From the IMG/VR virus record IMGVR_UViG_3300046002_006058, positions 1 to 40,910 of that record: a DNA stretch of 40,910 bases, one strand, 5' to 3'. Origin of the DNA: a virus. A program made the position numbers and the translations under genes. The notes under the pieces were generated by a model. That model was not told the DNA's origin. It saw only the letters and a program-made list of their open reading frames with translations, and did not search any database. This document shows positions 21,365 to 28,405 of this stretch, piece after piece (position 1 is the first letter of the stretch; each line of letters starts with the position of its first letter).

Positions 21365-21751
21365 CTACCCCTCCTTAGTGGTGAGAGCGGCGGCGCGGCG
21401 AAGGTCGCTGTAGCGGATGACCGCCCCGTTCTGGCCACACCAGCAGGCATCGTCCGCGCCCTTGGCTTTGGCGCTCACGTCCGCGAACGGCTTCAGCGCA
21501 GCCAGCAGGCTATCCCGCTCGGCCAATAGGGCCTTGATGGTCTCGGGGTTGGCGAGGGCGATGAATGTGGCGTTTTTTGGCCAGATTTCCCGCGACGCTT
21601 CCATAATTTCAGAAGGCGGCATGCACACGACGTTTCCGTCATCCCGCGTCCTGAACGAGACAATGCCATCAAGATCATCGGAGCCGTTTTGCCAAGGCCC
21701 CGGCGTCGCAGCTTCAGCCGCCGCTCTCAGTTCATCGTATCGGTCACTCAT
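21365..21751 (-). CDS. Ea22-like protein
   Basis: The 128-residue protein starts SDRYDELRAAAEAATPGPW, the hallmark of the lambda Ead/Ea22-like group, and continues with NATFIALANPETIKALLAERD, another conserved part. The end has CWCGQNGAVIRYSDL, a small CxC loop. Members lie in the lambda b-region/left-operon equivalent and have no known role. The ATG at 21751 has CAGGAG about 8-10 bases upstream. Its place in the leftward operon matches lambda. Confidence 0.75.
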   Translation of the reverse strand: MSDRYDELRAAAEAATPGPWQNGSDDLDGIVSFRTRDDGNVVCMPPSEIMEASREIWPKNATFIALANPETIKALLAERDSLLAALKPFADVSAKAKGADDACWCGQNGAVIRYSDLRRAAALTTKEG

Positions 21752-21788
21752 CTCTCATCTCCTGAATGGTTGGCGCAGGGGGTGTGGG

Positions 21789-23093
21789 TCATGCGGCGGC
21801 TCGCTGGGCTTGAAGGGTCTCGACGGCTGCGATCCGCTGGCCAATCCAGGCCATCACGGGGACAGCCATGCTATTTCCCAGCGACTTGTATCGGGGGCCA
21901 TCGGCGGCCAGGCCGCGCCGGTATGGAATGGCCGTATAGTCGTCGGGGAAGCCCTGAAGGCGCTCGCACTCGCGGGGCGTCAGGCGGCGGACGGAAGACG
22001 CCGCGGCTACAATGTCAGGCCCGCGGTCGTCGCAGGGTGAGCCATCATGACGGCGCGATAGCGTGCGCGCCACGTCGCCCCCGAACGCCACGTAATCCCG
22101 GCTGGAGCCGCCCGACGCCGCCCGAAGCGCCCCGATCTGGTCGCCGCCAACTTCCGGCATGGCGCCGCCTTCCCGGCCGCGCAGGGCGAAGGAAATGGGC
22201 TGGGTGATGAAGCCCCCGCCCTGGTTGCCGCCGACAGGACCGCCAGCCATGATCGGTTGAGCTATGTCAGTTTCGCGGGCCTTGTAATCCTTGCCGCTGT
22301 TCATCGGCATGATGGAGAAGGCAACGGTATGAGCTATGAGCGGAGCGCCATCGCCATCGCCATCGCTTGAAGGGCCTTTTGCGTCGCGGGCTTTCAAGGC
22401 CGGACTGATCATCGGCGCATGAATTAAGCTCTCGCAGGTGTCTACGTCTGTGCCTGGTGGTCGATCCCCGCCCGTGCGGTTGCCTCCAGCGCGGAGCGTA
22501 GGGCTGACGGCAGTTCCTTGCCCCGCTTGGCGGCGCGGCGCAGGATTCCCCGACAGGCCATCGCGCTCAAAAAGAACCGCTGCGGCACGTCGCCAGTCTC
22601 CAAGGTATCCGACAACGAACACACGGCGGCGTCTTTGGGCCACTCCGAAGAACTGAGCGTCAAGCACTCGGTAGGCGAACCCATACCCGAGTTCGACCAT
22701 GCCCCCGAGAATGGCTCCAAAGTCCCGTCCTCCGTTCGACGACAGGACGCCGGGGACGTTCTCCCAAACCAGCCACCGGGGCCGCAGTCGGTCAGCAAGC
22801 CTAAGAAACTCAAGGGCCAGGTTGCCACGGTCGTCATCCAGTCCACCTCGGAGACCCGCGATGCTGAAAGACTGACAAGGTGTTCCTCCGACCAAAAGGT
22901 CGATTGGCTGGTAGTCGCCAGATTGGATCGTCGTGAAGTCGCCATGCAGCGGGGTCTCCGGGTAGTGGTGAGCCAAGACGGCGCGCGGGAACGCCTCGAT
23001 TTCCGAGACGAACGCGGCTTTCCAGCCGAGCGGCTTCCAGGCGACAGATGCAGCCTCAATGCCGCTGCAAACAGATCCGTAAGTGAGGCCCAT
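21789..23093 (-). CDS. DNA (cytosine-5) methyltransferase
   Basis: The protein (about 434 residues) has all C5-MTase motifs: I (GSVCSGIEAASVAW), IV with GGTPCQSFS (catalytic C73), VI (VWENVPG), VIII (QRRRRVFVVG), IX-like (RRLTPRECERLQGFP) and X (YKSLGNSMAVPVM). The 180-residue region between VIII and IX is the target-recognition domain. It would methylate cytosines in phage DNA to evade host restriction. Start: ATG 23093 overlapping the HNH stop, or a GTG one codon earlier. No cognate restriction enzyme other than the coupled HNH gene is present, so it is most likely a solitary protective enzyme. Target sequence unknown. Confidence 0.93.
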   Translation of the reverse strand: MGLTYGSVCSGIEAASVAWKPLGWKAAFVSEIEAFPRAVLAHHYPETPLHGDFTTIQSGDYQPIDLLVGGTPCQSFSIAGLRGGLDDDRGNLALEFLRLADRLRPRWLVWENVPGVLSSNGGRDFGAILGGMVELGYGFAYRVLDAQFFGVAQRRRRVFVVGYLGDWRRAAAVLFERDGLSGNPAPRRQAGQGTAVSPTLRAGGNRTGGDRPPGTDVDTCESLIHAPMISPALKARDAKGPSSDGDGDGAPLIAHTVAFSIMPMNSGKDYKARETDIAQPIMAGGPVGGNQGGGFITQPISFALRGREGGAMPEVGGDQIGALRAASGGSSRDYVAFGGDVARTLSRRHDGSPCDDRGPDIVAAASSVRRLTPRECERLQGFPDDYTAIPYRRGLAADGPRYKSLGNSMAVPVMAWIGQRIAAVETLQAQRAAA

Positions 23094-23497
23094 CACTCCC
23101 CCCTCTCAACTGCGACAAGGCTCCGCTTGGACGTGCCAAAGGGGCGGGAGGGGATGCGGACGGGGACGGATGGCTTGCTGAAGCCGCGCGAATGGATCTT
23201 GCGTTTCATCCGGCCTTCGCCTGCGTCGCGCTTCCTGATCCGGCGAGCCTTGGCAATCATCTTCACGTCAAGGGCGGTCTTGCGCTTATGGCAGGACACG
23301 CAAAGAGGCTTTAGGTTTTGGTCATCGTCAGCGCCGCCAAGCTCCAGCGGAATCGTGTGGTCTAGCTGAAGGCTGTCGGTTATCCCGCAGCCTGGGTAAG
23401 CGCACTTGCCGTGGTACTTGGCGATGATGCGGGCGCGGCGGCTCTGCCCCATTGCCTTGCGGGGAGTAGCGGGGACGGGTTCGCGGGTTAGGGTCAT
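23093..23497 (-). CDS. HNH endonuclease
   Basis: The 134-residue protein has CAYPGC and LCVSCH as two zinc-knuckle pairs flanking LQLDHTIPLELGGADDDQNL, the His-Asn-His core (DH, N and H of SCHK). The C-terminus is basic. The start MTLTREPV at 23497 overlaps the upstream stop (ATGA); the longer frame upstream is not protein-like. HNH genes usually lie by the terminase in head-tail phages; here it is coupled to a methyltransferase within the early operon. It could be a homing-type nuclease, a recombination nuclease or half of a restriction-modification-like pair. Confidence 0.88.
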   Translation of the reverse strand: MTLTREPVPATPRKAMGQSRRARIIAKYHGKCAYPGCGITDSLQLDHTIPLELGGADDDQNLKPLCVSCHKRKTALDVKMIAKARRIRKRDAGEGRMKRKIHSRGFSKPSVPVRIPSRPFGTSKRSLVAVERGE

Positions 23498-23823
23498 CCA
23501 ACCTTCCCCATCGCTCTCATATCTGACTGCTGCGTCCTCCAGGCGTCTATGACGGCGGACGCGGCGTCGCGACGGTCGCGCTCGCGGTAATAGTTTTCGG
23601 CTACCAGCTTGAAGTCGATCAGCGCGCGTTCGTACTCTGGCGAGCAAAGGGCGGTGGATTGGCGCTCGCCTATGGTCTTGCCGTTGGAGCCGATCTCAGC
23701 GCGTGCCAGCGTCACCTTCAGTTGCTTTTCGGCAAACTCATAGGCGGCACGGGCCGTAGCGTGGCTGTTGGACTTCAGAAGGTCGAAGGCGTGTTCGACG
23801 TGGGTGTCGGGGATGCGGATCAT
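23494..23823 (-). CDS. Conserved early-operon protein, unknown (109 residues)
   Basis: The helical protein opens IRIPDTHVEHAFDLLKS, has AAYEFAEKQLKVTLARAEI and ends in VIDAWRTQQSDMRAMGKVG. This ending recurs in a family that sits beside recombination genes in many alphaproteobacterial phages. The ATG at 23823 overlaps the upstream TGA (TGATG). It is likely a recombination accessory factor by neighbourhood, with no motif proof. Confidence 0.72.
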   Translation of the reverse strand: MIRIPDTHVEHAFDLLKSNSHATARAAYEFAEKQLKVTLARAEIGSNGKTIGERQSTALCSPEYERALIDFKLVAENYYRERDRRDAASAVIDAWRTQQSDMRAMGKVG

Positions 23824-24575
23824 CAGACCACGCTCCTGATTTCTTCGATGGCAAAGCCTGGGATCTGACGCTTGCCCTCGCGCACGGCACGATAGGCGAG
23901 CGACAGAAAAAACGCCTCGCACTCGGCCCGGCGCTCACTCCAAGCCCAGCGGGCGGCGGCGGTTTCATCAACCATCACGGGCTCGTATGAGGTCCGCAGG
24001 GTGGTTGCGCGGGCTCCGCCATTGCCATGCGCCTTGTCGTTCTCCGCACGCTTGGCGAGGGTGTTGGCCTTGCTGGCTTCCTTCTCCAGTTCGGCGGCTT
24101 TTTCCTGCGCTTCCAAGTCGGTGGCGTGGGCGGCGCGAGCGGCCTCGATGGCGGCTTGCAGCTTGGCCTCCGCAGCGGCGCTGGCTTCCTCTGCCACGCG
24201 CTGCTTTTCGGCTTCCTGCGCCATCAGGAACGGGGCCAGAGCTTGCTTGCAGATCGTGACAACGCGGTCGGCGCTTTCGATCAGCGGCTTGAACTTGGCC
24301 TGCACGGCCTTCCCGGCTTCGTCATGCGGGCGCTTCTCGTCGGCTCGGGCAACGTCGGAGGCTTTGGAGGCTTTGCGGCCTTCGTCCATCAGCTTGGACA
24401 CCGCATCGGCTTCGGCTTGGGTGGTTACGCCAGAGCCGTCCAGAAAGCCCTTGGCCGTCTCAACGAGGTCTTGAACGTGAACCTGTATAGCGTCGAACGG
24501 TGTCGGCTCGGGCGGGTAGTTCGCGCCAATGCCAAGACGGTCCATGTCGGCGGCGATTTCAGCTAGGGCGCCCAT
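23823..24575 (-). CDS. Coiled-coil protein next to the annealase, unknown
   Basis: The 250-residue protein has a short N-terminal region with LGIGANYPPEPTPFDAIQVH, then a long Ala/Glu/Lys helix rich in heptads (about residues 55-185), and a final globular part with TTLRTSYEPVMVDETAAARW. Similar ATLR...PVMVD-type ends occur in phage proteins adjacent to Rad52/RecT-type annealases. It overlaps the annealase by TAATG. A role as annealase partner or nucleoid-associated protein is plausible; no enzymatic signature was seen. Confidence 0.75.
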   Translation of the reverse strand: MGALAEIAADMDRLGIGANYPPEPTPFDAIQVHVQDLVETAKGFLDGSGVTTQAEADAVSKLMDEGRKASKASDVARADEKRPHDEAGKAVQAKFKPLIESADRVVTICKQALAPFLMAQEAEKQRVAEEASAAAEAKLQAAIEAARAAHATDLEAQEKAAELEKEASKANTLAKRAENDKAHGNGGARATTLRTSYEPVMVDETAAARWAWSERRAECEAFFLSLAYRAVREGKRQIPGFAIEEIRSVV

Positions 24576-25222
24576 TACGCGGCCTCCTGCTGAGTGAATG
24601 GATCGGTGCTAACGCCAAGGGTAATTTTGAGGCTGTCCTTGACCTTCTCGACAAAGGCAAAATCCGCGTCGGACATCACGCCGCGCCAGCCCTTGTAGTT
24701 GCCAGCCCAGATCTGTTTCATCTCGTCCAGATCGCGGCTGGTCTGAAGTGTCTTGACGGCAAGATCGCGCGCCCTGGTGTCGGCTTCCACAACCACGTTG
24801 GCTTGCGTCTTGTCATACAGGGCCAGACCAAAGGGGTTGCCGAAGGTCATAAGCGCCCGCTTCATGGCGTCGCTCTCAGCTTCCTTCAGGGCGCTTTCGT
24901 GTGCCTGGTCGGCGTCTTTGTCGATCCCGGAGCCGAAGCCGCAGCCCTCGCGGGTGATGGCTTGGCCATTGGCGCGGACGGTGATGCGAACGCGGGCGCT
25001 GTAGCCAACGCGGGCCTTGTCGCCAACCATGCGGACATCGCCAAGCTGGCGCAGTTCGACGGTTTCGCGGTCCCATCCGTCAAAGCCGAAAATGCGGTTG
25101 GCTTCTGCAATGGCGTGCCAGGCCTCGACGTAAGACAGTTCCCGCCCGGCTTGCGAGCGCGTCTTGACGTTGGCCTTGTTCAGCGGTGCGTCGAGCGCGG
25201 CGATTTGTTCAGGCGTGAACAT
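24575..25222 (-). CDS. Rad52-type single-strand annealing protein
   Basis: The 215-residue protein contains the Rad52/Rad22 N-terminal core: REL-SYVEAWHAIAEANRIFGFDGW, then a beta-hairpin strand VGYSARVRITVRANG, and HESALKEAESDAMKRALMTFGNPFGLAL, which are all typical Rad52 signatures. It would bind ssDNA and anneal complementary strands for phage recombination, in the role of lambda Beta. The ATG at 25222 overlaps the upstream small gene by 14 bases. No separate exonuclease of the YqaJ/Exo type was found nearby. Confidence 0.9.
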   Translation of the reverse strand: MFTPEQIAALDAPLNKANVKTRSQAGRELSYVEAWHAIAEANRIFGFDGWDRETVELRQLGDVRMVGDKARVGYSARVRITVRANGQAITREGCGFGSGIDKDADQAHESALKEAESDAMKRALMTFGNPFGLALYDKTQANVVVEADTRARDLAVKTLQTSRDLDEMKQIWAGNYKGWRGVMSDADFAFVEKVKDSLKITLGVSTDPFTQQEAA

Positions 25223-25397
25223 GGGCGGGTTCCTTGATCTGGCGCTCTAGCTGGTCGGCCTTGGCCTCAAGCTCGGCGGCGATTGCGAGCCGTTCATCGG
25301 CCCATTTCTTGACAGGGCAGTCGGCGGCGTTGGCGCGGTGTGTCGCGGCGTCGTGGCGCAACAGGCTGGCGCGCTGGATGACGGCGAGGCGGCTCAT
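25209..25397 (-). CDS. 62-residue helical protein
   Basis: A small helical protein starts MSRLAVIQRASLLRHDAAT and ends in a charged heptad helix (LAIAAELEAKADQLERQIKE). The ATG at 25397 overlaps the upstream stop (ATGA). The upstream in-frame extension is Pro/Arg-rich and implausible. It is translated just before the annealase and overlaps it by 14 bases. Unknown function. Confidence 0.65.
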   Translation of the reverse strand: MSRLAVIQRASLLRHDAATHRANAADCPVKKWADERLAIAAELEAKADQLERQIKEPAHVHA

Positions 25398-25588
25398 TGC
25401 AGACCCTCGGGATCGGCGCGGTACAGGTCCCGCGTCTCGGTGTGGGTGATGATCTCGCGGACAACCAAGGGGCCGCGACGGCTGCACTCGATGTCTGCGT
25501 AAATCTCGGCAAGCGTCGGCGTCGCGAAGGTGGAAGCGATGGCGCCGCGCTCGGTGCAGACGGCGTAAGTGGTTTGGGTCTGAGTCAT
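25394..25588 (-). CDS. 64-residue protein, unknown
   Basis: A small alpha/beta protein starts MTQTQTTYAVCTERGAIAST, has a helical centre (TLAEIYADIECSRRG) and ends with LVVREIITHTET. The ATG at 25588 overlaps the upstream TGA (TGATG), and the stop overlaps the next ATG. No family is recognised. Its place is in the leftward early operon between two other cryptic genes. Confidence 0.65.
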   Translation of the reverse strand: MTQTQTTYAVCTERGAIASTFATPTLAEIYADIECSRRGPLVVREIITHTETRDLYRADPEGLQ

Positions 25589-25851
25589 CAGCGGGACTCC
25601 ATGACGTATCGCTTGGCCTCGTCCTTGGTCATGTTTTCGCCGGTCCAATCGTTGCCGATGGTCTCGCAGTCGACAGCATCAATCAGAGCGCAAAGGGCCT
25701 CTTGTTGCGCGGGGGTTTCTCGTTGCATCATGGCGCTCGCGCATTGAGGTCCGGCGTCGTTGTAGGCTTCCAGCGCAGCGAGTCCGGCCGCGCTTTTGAT
25801 GTCCATCGCCTTCCAGGTTCCCCACTTCAGGATCAGTCTGTCTTGGGTCAT
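25588..25851 (-). CDS. 87-residue protein, unknown
   Basis: The protein starts MTQDRLILKWGTWKAMDIKS, followed by two helices (AALEAYNDAG; AQQEALCALIDAV) and ends ENMTKDEAKRYVMESR. The opening LKWGTWK recurs in small early proteins of temperate phages. The ATG at 25851 overlaps the previous stop. Unknown function. Confidence 0.68.
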   Translation of the reverse strand: MTQDRLILKWGTWKAMDIKSAAGLAALEAYNDAGPQCASAMMQRETPAQQEALCALIDAVDCETIGNDWTGENMTKDEAKRYVMESR

Positions 25852-26060
25852 CACGCGGCCTTTCGGTTCTGGTTGTTGGCGTTGACGGTGGCGCGGGTTA
25901 GCTGCATCCACACGCTGTCAAGGCGGTTGAGGGTCTCGACGTTGCTGGTCTGCTCGCCCATCGACTTCAGGGCTTGCTTGATCCGAACGCGGGTGATTTC
26001 GGGAAGGGGCTGGCCTTCAAACCAGACGGCGCCATCCTGAGCGGTGAACAGCGGGCTCAT
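25851..26060 (-). CDS. 69-residue protein, unknown
   Basis: A small protein (MSPLFTAQDGAVWFEGQPLPEITR) with a strand-turn start and two helices, including LNRLDSVWMQLTRATVN. It is coupled on both sides to neighbours by short overlaps. No motif is recognised. It is part of the leftward operon. Confidence 0.65.
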   Translation of the reverse strand: MSPLFTAQDGAVWFEGQPLPEITRVRIKQALKSMGEQTSNVETLNRLDSVWMQLTRATVNANNQNRKAA

Positions 26061-26389
26061 GTCACGCTGACCGTGGCAAAGGGCGCACGCTCACAAGCGG
26101 TTAGAACCTTGTCGGCGCACTCGATGGCGACGCTATAGGAACCCCAGCCGTTGGGCGGGTTGAGCGCTTGGAACTTTGCCGGTTCGGCGTAGAAGGCGGC
26201 GAGGGTCTGGCGCAGCAGCAGGGCGACGATCCCGGCTTTCTGACCATCCCATTCTTGCGGCCCGATGTTGCCACCGTTAGCCGCCGCGAACATGGGTCGC
26301 AGATTCCACGTCATGTTGACTTCAAGGTCGCCGACGGAGATCAATTCAGGCCCGCCAAGATCAGCGACGAGGGAAATACCGTAGGACAT
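26057..26389 (-). CDS. Conserved phage protein with NMTWNLRPMF motif
   Basis: The 110-residue protein contains VNMTWNLRPMFAAANGG, then LDGQ-like helix (DGQKAGIVALLLRQTLAAF) and LNPPNGWGSYSVAIECADKVL, three elements shared with a widespread family of small phage and actinophage proteins of unknown role. The start MSYGIS at 26389 overlaps the stop of a tiny upstream gene (TGATG). The upstream in-frame extension is not protein-like. A conserved fold is therefore likely, but its function is not known. Confidence 0.75.
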   Translation of the reverse strand: MSYGISLVADLGGPELISVGDLEVNMTWNLRPMFAAANGGNIGPQEWDGQKAGIVALLLRQTLAAFYAEPAKFQALNPPNGWGSYSVAIECADKVLTACERAPFATVSVT

Positions 26390-26472
26390 CAGACGATGCT
26401 CCAGAGCATTGCGGACACAGCCACCAGGGCGGCAAATCCAGCGGAGAGGCGGGCGAGGGCGGGGATGGTCAT
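26389..26472 (-). CDS. 27-residue single-span membrane peptide, candidate
   Basis: A frame of 27 residues (MTIPALARLSAGFAALVAVS start, aromatic end) forms one hydrophobic helix. Its ATG overlaps the upstream TGA (ATGA) and its TGA overlaps the downstream ATG (TGATG). Such exact junctions on both sides make translation likely. Role unknown; perhaps a host-membrane effector. Confidence 0.5.
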   Translation of the reverse strand: MTIPALARLSAGFAALVAVSAMLWSIV

Positions 26473-26669
26473 TGACCGAACACCCGCGCCAGAACATCAG
26501 CCGTGGCGATTTCAGCCGTCCGAAGCGCCGCCCATGCGGTGTCAGCGGATCGGTAATCACCAACCGTCTCGCCCCCTGCAAAGCTCAGGCGCGCACCGTC
26601 CAGAGAGGGGGAAACCTCGAGGCGGACATAGCGGCGTTGGGCGGCTAGGGAGGGGTCAGAGCGGGTCAT
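26469..26669 (-). CDS. 66-residue protein, unknown
   Basis: A small protein begins MTRSDPSLAAQRRYVRLEVS and has a beta turn (GARLSFAGGETVGDY) and a helix (AWAALRTAEIATADVL). It starts at an ATG overlapping the stop of the repeat protein (ATGA). Unknown function; leftward early operon. Confidence 0.65.
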   Translation of the reverse strand: MTRSDPSLAAQRRYVRLEVSPSLDGARLSFAGGETVGDYRSADTAWAALRTAEIATADVLARVFGQ

Positions 26670-27454
26670 TGACTGGCCTCAACCAGCTTGCCGCCAACCG
26701 CGCGATACCAGCGGTCAGGCTCTATGCCGTCCCGCCCGACGATGCCGCAGGCAACGGAAATGATGGGATAGCCTTGGCCGTCATAAGGCCCGCGCTCGCA
26801 GGCAAAGAGGGCGTTACCAATGGCGCCCATGACCTGACCAGCGAAGCCGCTCGCCGTGGCCGCGCCCTGATCGCCGCTCGCCGTGGCCGCGCCCCGAGTG
26901 CCGCTCGCCGTGGCCGCGCCCTGATCGCCGCTCGCCGTGGCCGCGCCCTGAGTGCCGCTCGCCGTGGCCGCGCCCTGATAGCCGCTCGCCGTGGCCGCGC
27001 CCTGATAGCCGCTCGCCGTGGCCGCGCCCTGAGTGCCGCTCGCCGTGGCTAGTCCATTCGCCTTGACGGCGATTGGACCCTCTAGGGTGGCGCGGTCCAT
27101 AACCCACTTGACTGCCTCTAGGGTCAAATCTCGCAGGCTCAGTTCTTGCCCGACCTTGAGGATTTCAGCGGCTACCTTGACGTTGTCGTCAGTGTGCGTC
27201 GCTCCGCCGAATTCCACGCGATAGAAGCGCGAACCGGCCGGGGGATAGTAACCGAACACCTCTAGCGGATGGGCGTCGCCAACAATGGCATGGAAGCCCG
27301 AATGGCAAGCGACCACAGAACCGGTGTGGTGATAGGTTTTACCGGCTTCAAACTGGAAGCCTCGGCACTGCATGTTAGCGTCGAGGCCCTTAATTGCTGG
27401 GCTCATCGGCACAGCAGCGGGCACAGCTTCAGCGGTCTTTTTCTTCGCGGCCAT
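26666..27454 (-). CDS. DUF7666-like protein with eight 9-residue Gly-Ala-Thr repeats
   Basis: The 262-residue protein has an N-terminal Lys/Ala tail, then the DUF7666-like start (KGLDANMQCRGFQFEAGKTY), followed by GFHAIVGDAHPLEVFGYYPP and a strand-rich domain to residue about 130. Residues about 134-205 are eight copies of GAATASG(X)Q. A C-terminal 57-residue domain follows (GQVMGAIGNALFACERG). Phages of this group encode the same architecture; the role is unknown, and the repeats may form a fibrous or beta-roll array. The ATG has AGGAG 7 bases upstream, an independent ribosome site. Confidence 0.8.
   Translation of the reverse strand: MAAKKKTAEAVPAAVPMSPAIKGLDANMQCRGFQFEAGKTYHHTGSVVACHSGFHAIVGDAHPLEVFGYYPPAGSRFYRVEFGGATHTDDNVKVAAEILKVGQELSLRDLTLEAVKWVMDRATLEGPIAVKANGLATASGTQGAATASGYQGAATASGYQGAATASGTQGAATASGDQGAATASGTRGAATASGDQGAATASGFAGQVMGAIGNALFACERGPYDGQGYPIISVACGIVGRDGIEPDRWYRAVGGKLVEASQ
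26840..27055. repeat. 8 x 27-bp in-frame tandem repeat
   Basis: Eight 27-bp units encode nine-residue repeats with the pattern G-A/L-A-T-A-S-G-X-Q/R, X being T, Y, D or F (the last unit ends FA). Units differ mainly in the X codon, and the DNA is otherwise almost identical, so copy number can change by slippage or recombination without a frameshift. It is coding, not CRISPR. Confidence 0.93.
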
Positions 27455-27480
27455 GGGGCTGCTCCTGGGAATGTTGGGGG

Positions 27481-27753
27481 TTATTCGGCGGCGATATGGA
27501 GGGCGCGCGTTGCCAGATCGGCCTCAAGGTCAGCCGCTATCTCCGCCGCGTTGCGCGTCCTGAAGCCCCAACTTTCGCGAACCAGCTTGACGCCGCGAGC
27601 TTCCAAGCTGTCGGCCAGATAGTTGACCGTATCGGCGGGGCTGTAGATCGCGCCCAGAGCCGTGCTGTAGCCGCGAGCCTTGGTGATGTCGGGAGCGCGT
27701 GGCGCGGTCTTGGCGGCGAGGGCGGCTTCAAGGTCTTGCATGGCGGTTGCCAT
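27481..27753 (-). CDS. First gene of the leftward early operon, unknown (90 residues)
   Basis: The protein starts MATAMQDLEAALAAKTAPRA, is mixed alpha/beta (GYSTALGAIYSPADTVNYLAD) and ends in an Ala/Glu-rich helix. Its ATG lies just after a hairpin (27760-27777) that contains its GGAG ribosome site, with the left promoter behind. First place in the lambda-like pL operon would make it the earliest protein expressed; the position would suit an antiterminator or a regulator, though no N-like basic region is seen. No family is recognised. Confidence 0.7.
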   Translation of the reverse strand: MATAMQDLEAALAAKTAPRAPDITKARGYSTALGAIYSPADTVNYLADSLEARGVKLVRESWGFRTRNAAEIAADLEADLATRALHIAAE

Positions 27754-27759
27754 CGGGCT

Positions 27760-27777
27760 GTCTCCGTGTGTGGAGAC
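27760..27777 (-). promoter_or_regulatory. Hairpin masking the ribosome site of the first left-operon gene
   Basis: In the minus-strand RNA GTCTCC, loop ACACAC and GGAGAC form a perfect 6-bp stem. The right arm contains GGAG, the only ribosome-site candidate, 8-10 bases from the ATG at 27753. It lies at the 5' end expected from the left promoter. It could act as translation control, or be a nut-like boxB. Confidence 0.5.
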
Positions 27778-27822
27778 AAGCTACAAAACGTACCCAATTA
27801 CGTCAACACAAAATGTACCCAA
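27778..27822 (-). promoter_or_regulatory. Left early promoter with two repressor half-sites (oL/pL-like)
   Basis: Minus-strand TTGACG (27806-27801), 17 bases, TAGCTT (27783-27778) is a promoter pattern. Half-sites TTGGGTAC read on the minus strand at 27797-27790 (between -35 and -10) and 27822-27815 (just upstream), 25 bases apart. The same half-site forms the operators at 28406-28465 on the other side of the repressor gene, as in lambda oL/oR. The remaining gap to 27862 shows no gene. Confidence 0.72.
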
Positions 27823-27861
27823 AAATGATCGCGTTTCGCTTTTCGCTTAAATCGGCCGTCG

Positions 27862-28098
27862 CTATTCGTTGGAGAGGATGTAGCGGACGCCGCGCCCTAT
27901 GGACGCGCAAACCAGAGCGATAAGGACAAAGGCGCCCGTTATATAAAAGCGAAAGCTGTCGGGCGTGAACATAACCCCAAAGGCAAAAATGACGCTAGGC
28001 GCGCTCAGAACCAACGCCACCCAGTGCAAAACGCGCCCAAGCCTCACGACTGCGCTATTGCTCGCGTTGAGCTGGCGGGGCCAGATCCAGTTAGGCAA
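27862..28098 (-). CDS. Two-span membrane protein downstream of the repressor
   Basis: The 78-residue protein has helices at about residues 24-42 (LHWVALVLSAPSVIFAFGV) and 50-68 (FYITGAFVLIALVCASIG) and a final GRGVRYILSNE. The TTG start at 28098 overlaps the repressor stop and follows AAGGA by 8 bases. GTG 28065-type alternatives are possible. It would be co-transcribed with the repressor in the lysogen, the position of rex-type genes in lambda, so a prophage-expressed exclusion or membrane-sensing role is plausible. Family unrecognised. Confidence 0.68.
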   Translation of the reverse strand: MPNWIWPRQLNASNSAVVRLGRVLHWVALVLSAPSVIFAFGVMFTPDSFRFYITGAFVLIALVCASIGRGVRYILSNE

Positions 28099-28396
28099 TT
28101 CTCTGATCCTTAGGGAGCGGCTTGGCGAAAGGGTGTCCGCGACCAAGGACGAGCCATTCGACGGTGACGTTGTAGGCTCGGGCGTATTTCTCGGCATGCT
28201 CATACTTCAGCGCCTTGGTCTGGCGCTCCCCCTGCTCATGGCTTTTGTAGGTGTTCTCAGGCCAGCCGAAGAACCGCGCCGCCGCCCTGGATGATGTCAG
28301 ATGACCGCCATCCGGCGTGACGTATTGCTCGCGCGCCCAGCGCAGGCGCCCGCCTATCGTCTTTAGGTCCGCAGGTTCTGCCGCTTGTCTTCCCAT
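28091..28396 (-). CDS. XRE-family repressor (CI functional equivalent)
   Basis: The 101-residue protein holds one XRE helix-turn-helix: GGRLRWAREQYV, SSRAAARFFGWPENTYKSHEQGER, then YEHAEKYARAYNVTVEWLVLGRG, the classic end of such domains. A C-terminal S24/LexA-type autocleavage domain is missing, so induction by RecA cleavage is not expected. The start is ATG 28396; a longer frame would run through the operators. It is divergent from Cro and flanked by two operator clusters sharing a half-site, as in lambdoid immunity regions. The repressor is the natural ligand of these operators. Confidence 0.87.
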   Translation of the reverse strand: MGRQAAEPADLKTIGGRLRWAREQYVTPDGGHLTSSRAAARFFGWPENTYKSHEQGERQTKALKYEHAEKYARAYNVTVEWLVLGRGHPFAKPLPKDQRIA

Positions 28397-28405
28397 GGGT
28401 GCGAG

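Noticed and set aside
26840-27055. CRISPR-like array
   Set aside because: Repeats are contiguous 27-bp coding units without spacers and stay in frame in a protein.
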